From: Nonomuraea glycinis
GTDB lineage: Bacteria > Actinomycetota > Actinomycetes > Streptosporangiales > Streptosporangiaceae
Direction: 5' to 3'
DNA: 64,000 nt
NCBI RefSeq assembly: GCF_014646515.1
Contig: NZ_BMNK01000006.1
Span: 62,001-126,000 of the forward strand
Both the position numbers and the translations under genes were made by a program. Positions 62,924 to 64,000 of this stretch are shown here, in pieces. The notes beneath the pieces were generated by a model that was not told the origin of the DNA, made no database searches, and worked only from the letters and a program-made list of their open reading frames with translations. Position 1 is the first letter of the stretch; every line of letters begins with the position of its first letter.

Positions 62924-64000
62924 GTGGCGAATAAGGTCACCTCTGCCGTCATGCGTCAGGGGCTGCGCGTCCTTGGGGTGGCCGTCCGCGCCGAGAAGGC
63001 GGTGTTCGCCTCGGCCGTCGTGGCCAGCGCGCTCTACGGCGGCATGACCGTGGCCTCCGCATGGGCGCTCGGCTGGGCAACCCAGAACGTCATCATCCCC
63101 ACCTTCGGCAAGGGCGAGATCGCCGCGGGCGCGCTGTGGACCGGCGTGTTACTGATCATCGGCACCGCCCTGCTCAAGTCGATCGGCATCGCGGGCCGGC
63201 GCATCTTCGCCGGCGTCATGCAGTACCGCATGCAGGCCCGCTCCCGCCGCGACGTCACCAAGCAGTACCTGCGGCTGCCGCTGGCCTGGCACCAGCGGCA
63301 CCCGACCGGGCAGCTGCTGGCCAACGCCAGCTCCGACGCCGAGGCGGCGTGGGCGCCGCTGGCGCCGCTGCCGATGGCTGTGGGCGTGGTGGTCATGCTC
63401 GTCACCGCGGCGGTCGGCATGCTGTTCACCGACCTCGTGCTCGCGCTGGTGGGCTTCCTCGTCTTCCCGGCGATCGCCGTACTCAACCTCGTCTATCAGC
63501 GCAGGCTCAGCCCGCTGGTCACCCGCGCGCAGCAGTTGCGCGCGGAGGTCAGTGAGATCGCGCACGAGAGCTTCGACGGCGCGCTCGTCGTCAAGACGCT
63601 CGGCCGCGAGGACCTGGAGGCCGAGCGCTTCCGGCGGCGCGCGCACGAGCTGCGCGACGCCAACGTGGCCGTCGGCCGGGTGCGCGGCCTGTTCGACCCG
63701 ATGCTGGAGGCGCTGCCCACGCTCGGCGTGCTCGCCGTCCTGGGCGTCGGCGCGATGCGCCTGTCCACCGGCGACATCGTCTCCGGCCAGCTCGTGCAGG
63801 TCGCTTACCTGTTCACGCTGCTGTCCTTCCCGATCCGCGCGCTCGGCTGGGTGCTGGCCGAGCTGCCGCGCAGCGTCGTCGGCTGGACCCGGGTGCAGTC
63901 GGTGCTGGAGGCCGAGGGCTCGATGGTCTACGGGGAGGAGACCCCGGGCCGCGACGAGCCCGCCACGCTGGCGGTCTCGGACGTGTCCTACTCCTACGGT
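62924..64000 (+). CDS. ABC transporter, fused membrane and ATPase domains (C-terminus outside window)
   Basis: 359 residues visible, open at the edge. Six membrane helices of the type I exporter fold (about 20-320), with the usual RLPLAWHQRHPTGQLLANA coupling segment and FDGALVVKTLGRED in the middle. The ATP-binding domain just begins (LAVSDVSYSYG); Walker A is outside. Probably a homo- or heterodimeric multidrug or lipid exporter. GTG 62924 has GGAAGGA about 10 bases upstream; ATG 62888 is in frame but lacks one. Confidence 0.92.
   Translation, partial: MANKVTSAVMRQGLRVLGVAVRAEKAVFASAVVASALYGGMTVASAWALGWATQNVIIPTFGKGEIAAGALWTGVLLIIGTALLKSIGIAGRRIFAGVMQYRMQARSRRDVTKQYLRLPLAWHQRHPTGQLLANASSDAEAAWAPLAPLPMAVGVVVMLVTAAVGMLFTDLVLALVGFLVFPAIAVLNLVYQRRLSPLVTRAQQLRAEVSEIAHESFDGALVVKTLGREDLEAERFRRRAHELRDANVAVGRVRGLFDPMLEALPTLGVLAVLGVGAMRLSTGDIVSGQLVQVAYLFTLLSFPIRALGWVLAELPRSVVGWTRVQSVLEAEGSMVYGEETPGRDEPATLAVSDVSYSYG

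Overview
The window is high-GC DNA from an actinomycete, most likely of the order Streptosporangiales (Nonomuraea/Streptosporangium-like). This rests on the actinobacterial dcw cluster without ftsA, a SepF-YggT-DivIVA module after ftsZ, a DAP-type MurE, PriA in place of HisA, an ileS T-box with a very short Stem I, frequent GTG starts and many 4-base ATGA/GTGA overlaps. The order-level placement is inference. Almost the whole window is core chromosome; no phage, insertion sequence, rRNA, tRNA or CRISPR array was recognised.

Layout. 1-1602 (minus): DUF58 protein (cut by the window edge) and MoxR ATPase. 2067-22000 (plus): division and cell wall cluster mraZ-rsmH-ftsL-ftsI-murE-murF-mraY-murD-ftsW-murG-murC-ftsQ-ftsZ-yggS-sepF-yggT-divIVA. 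22039-25033: a disordered membrane protein with two Cys/His motifs and an MBL-fold hydrolase. 25315-28755 (minus): ileS with its T-box leader. 28867-30720 (plus): DksA/TraR zinc finger protein, lspA, RluA-type pseudouridine synthase. 30724-37298 (minus): three membrane Ser/Thr kinases interrupted by an AraC regulator and azlCD. 37431-38419 (plus): a short leader peptide, a strong terminator, then a fused DAHP-synthase-like/chorismate mutase protein. 38597-39979 (minus): amino acid permease. 40135-45193 (plus): dnaE and an amidase. 45206-49601: a DUF2567-like membrane protein, a MurA paralogue and a class A PBP. 49653-53482: ybaK, AraC plus a fosmidomycin-resistance-type MFS pump, a LigC-type ATP-dependent ligase and a 67-aa protein. 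53654-59624 (plus): histidine operon hisD-hisC-hisB-orf51-hisH-orf109-priA-ridA-hisF. 59621-64000: glutamine-synthetase-family protein, small membrane protein, MerR regulator, TIGR03085 protein and the start of an ABC exporter.

How the genes work together. The dcw genes make lipid II (MurE/F/D/C, MraY, MurG), polymerise and crosslink it at the septum (FtsW, FtsI, class A PBP) and run the Z-ring (FtsZ, SepF, FtsL, FtsQ) and polar growth (DivIVA). MraZ probably autoregulates the cluster through four GTGG boxes spaced exactly 10 bp. Two core enzymes carry variants known to give intrinsic drug resistance: IleRS with a swapped GXHH signature (mupirocin) and MurA with Asp for the catalytic Cys (fosfomycin).

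Most interesting points: (1) the leader peptide/terminator upstream of a catalytically degenerate DAHP synthase fused to chorismate mutase; (2) the ileS T-box together with GXHH IleRS; (3) short repeats or perfect hairpins in most convergent 3' junctions, including a 21-bp array whose first and last units supply the stop codons of both flanking genes; (4) extreme low-complexity extensions on FtsI, FtsZ and the protein after DivIVA; (5) two uncharacterised small membrane proteins translationally coupled inside the histidine operon.
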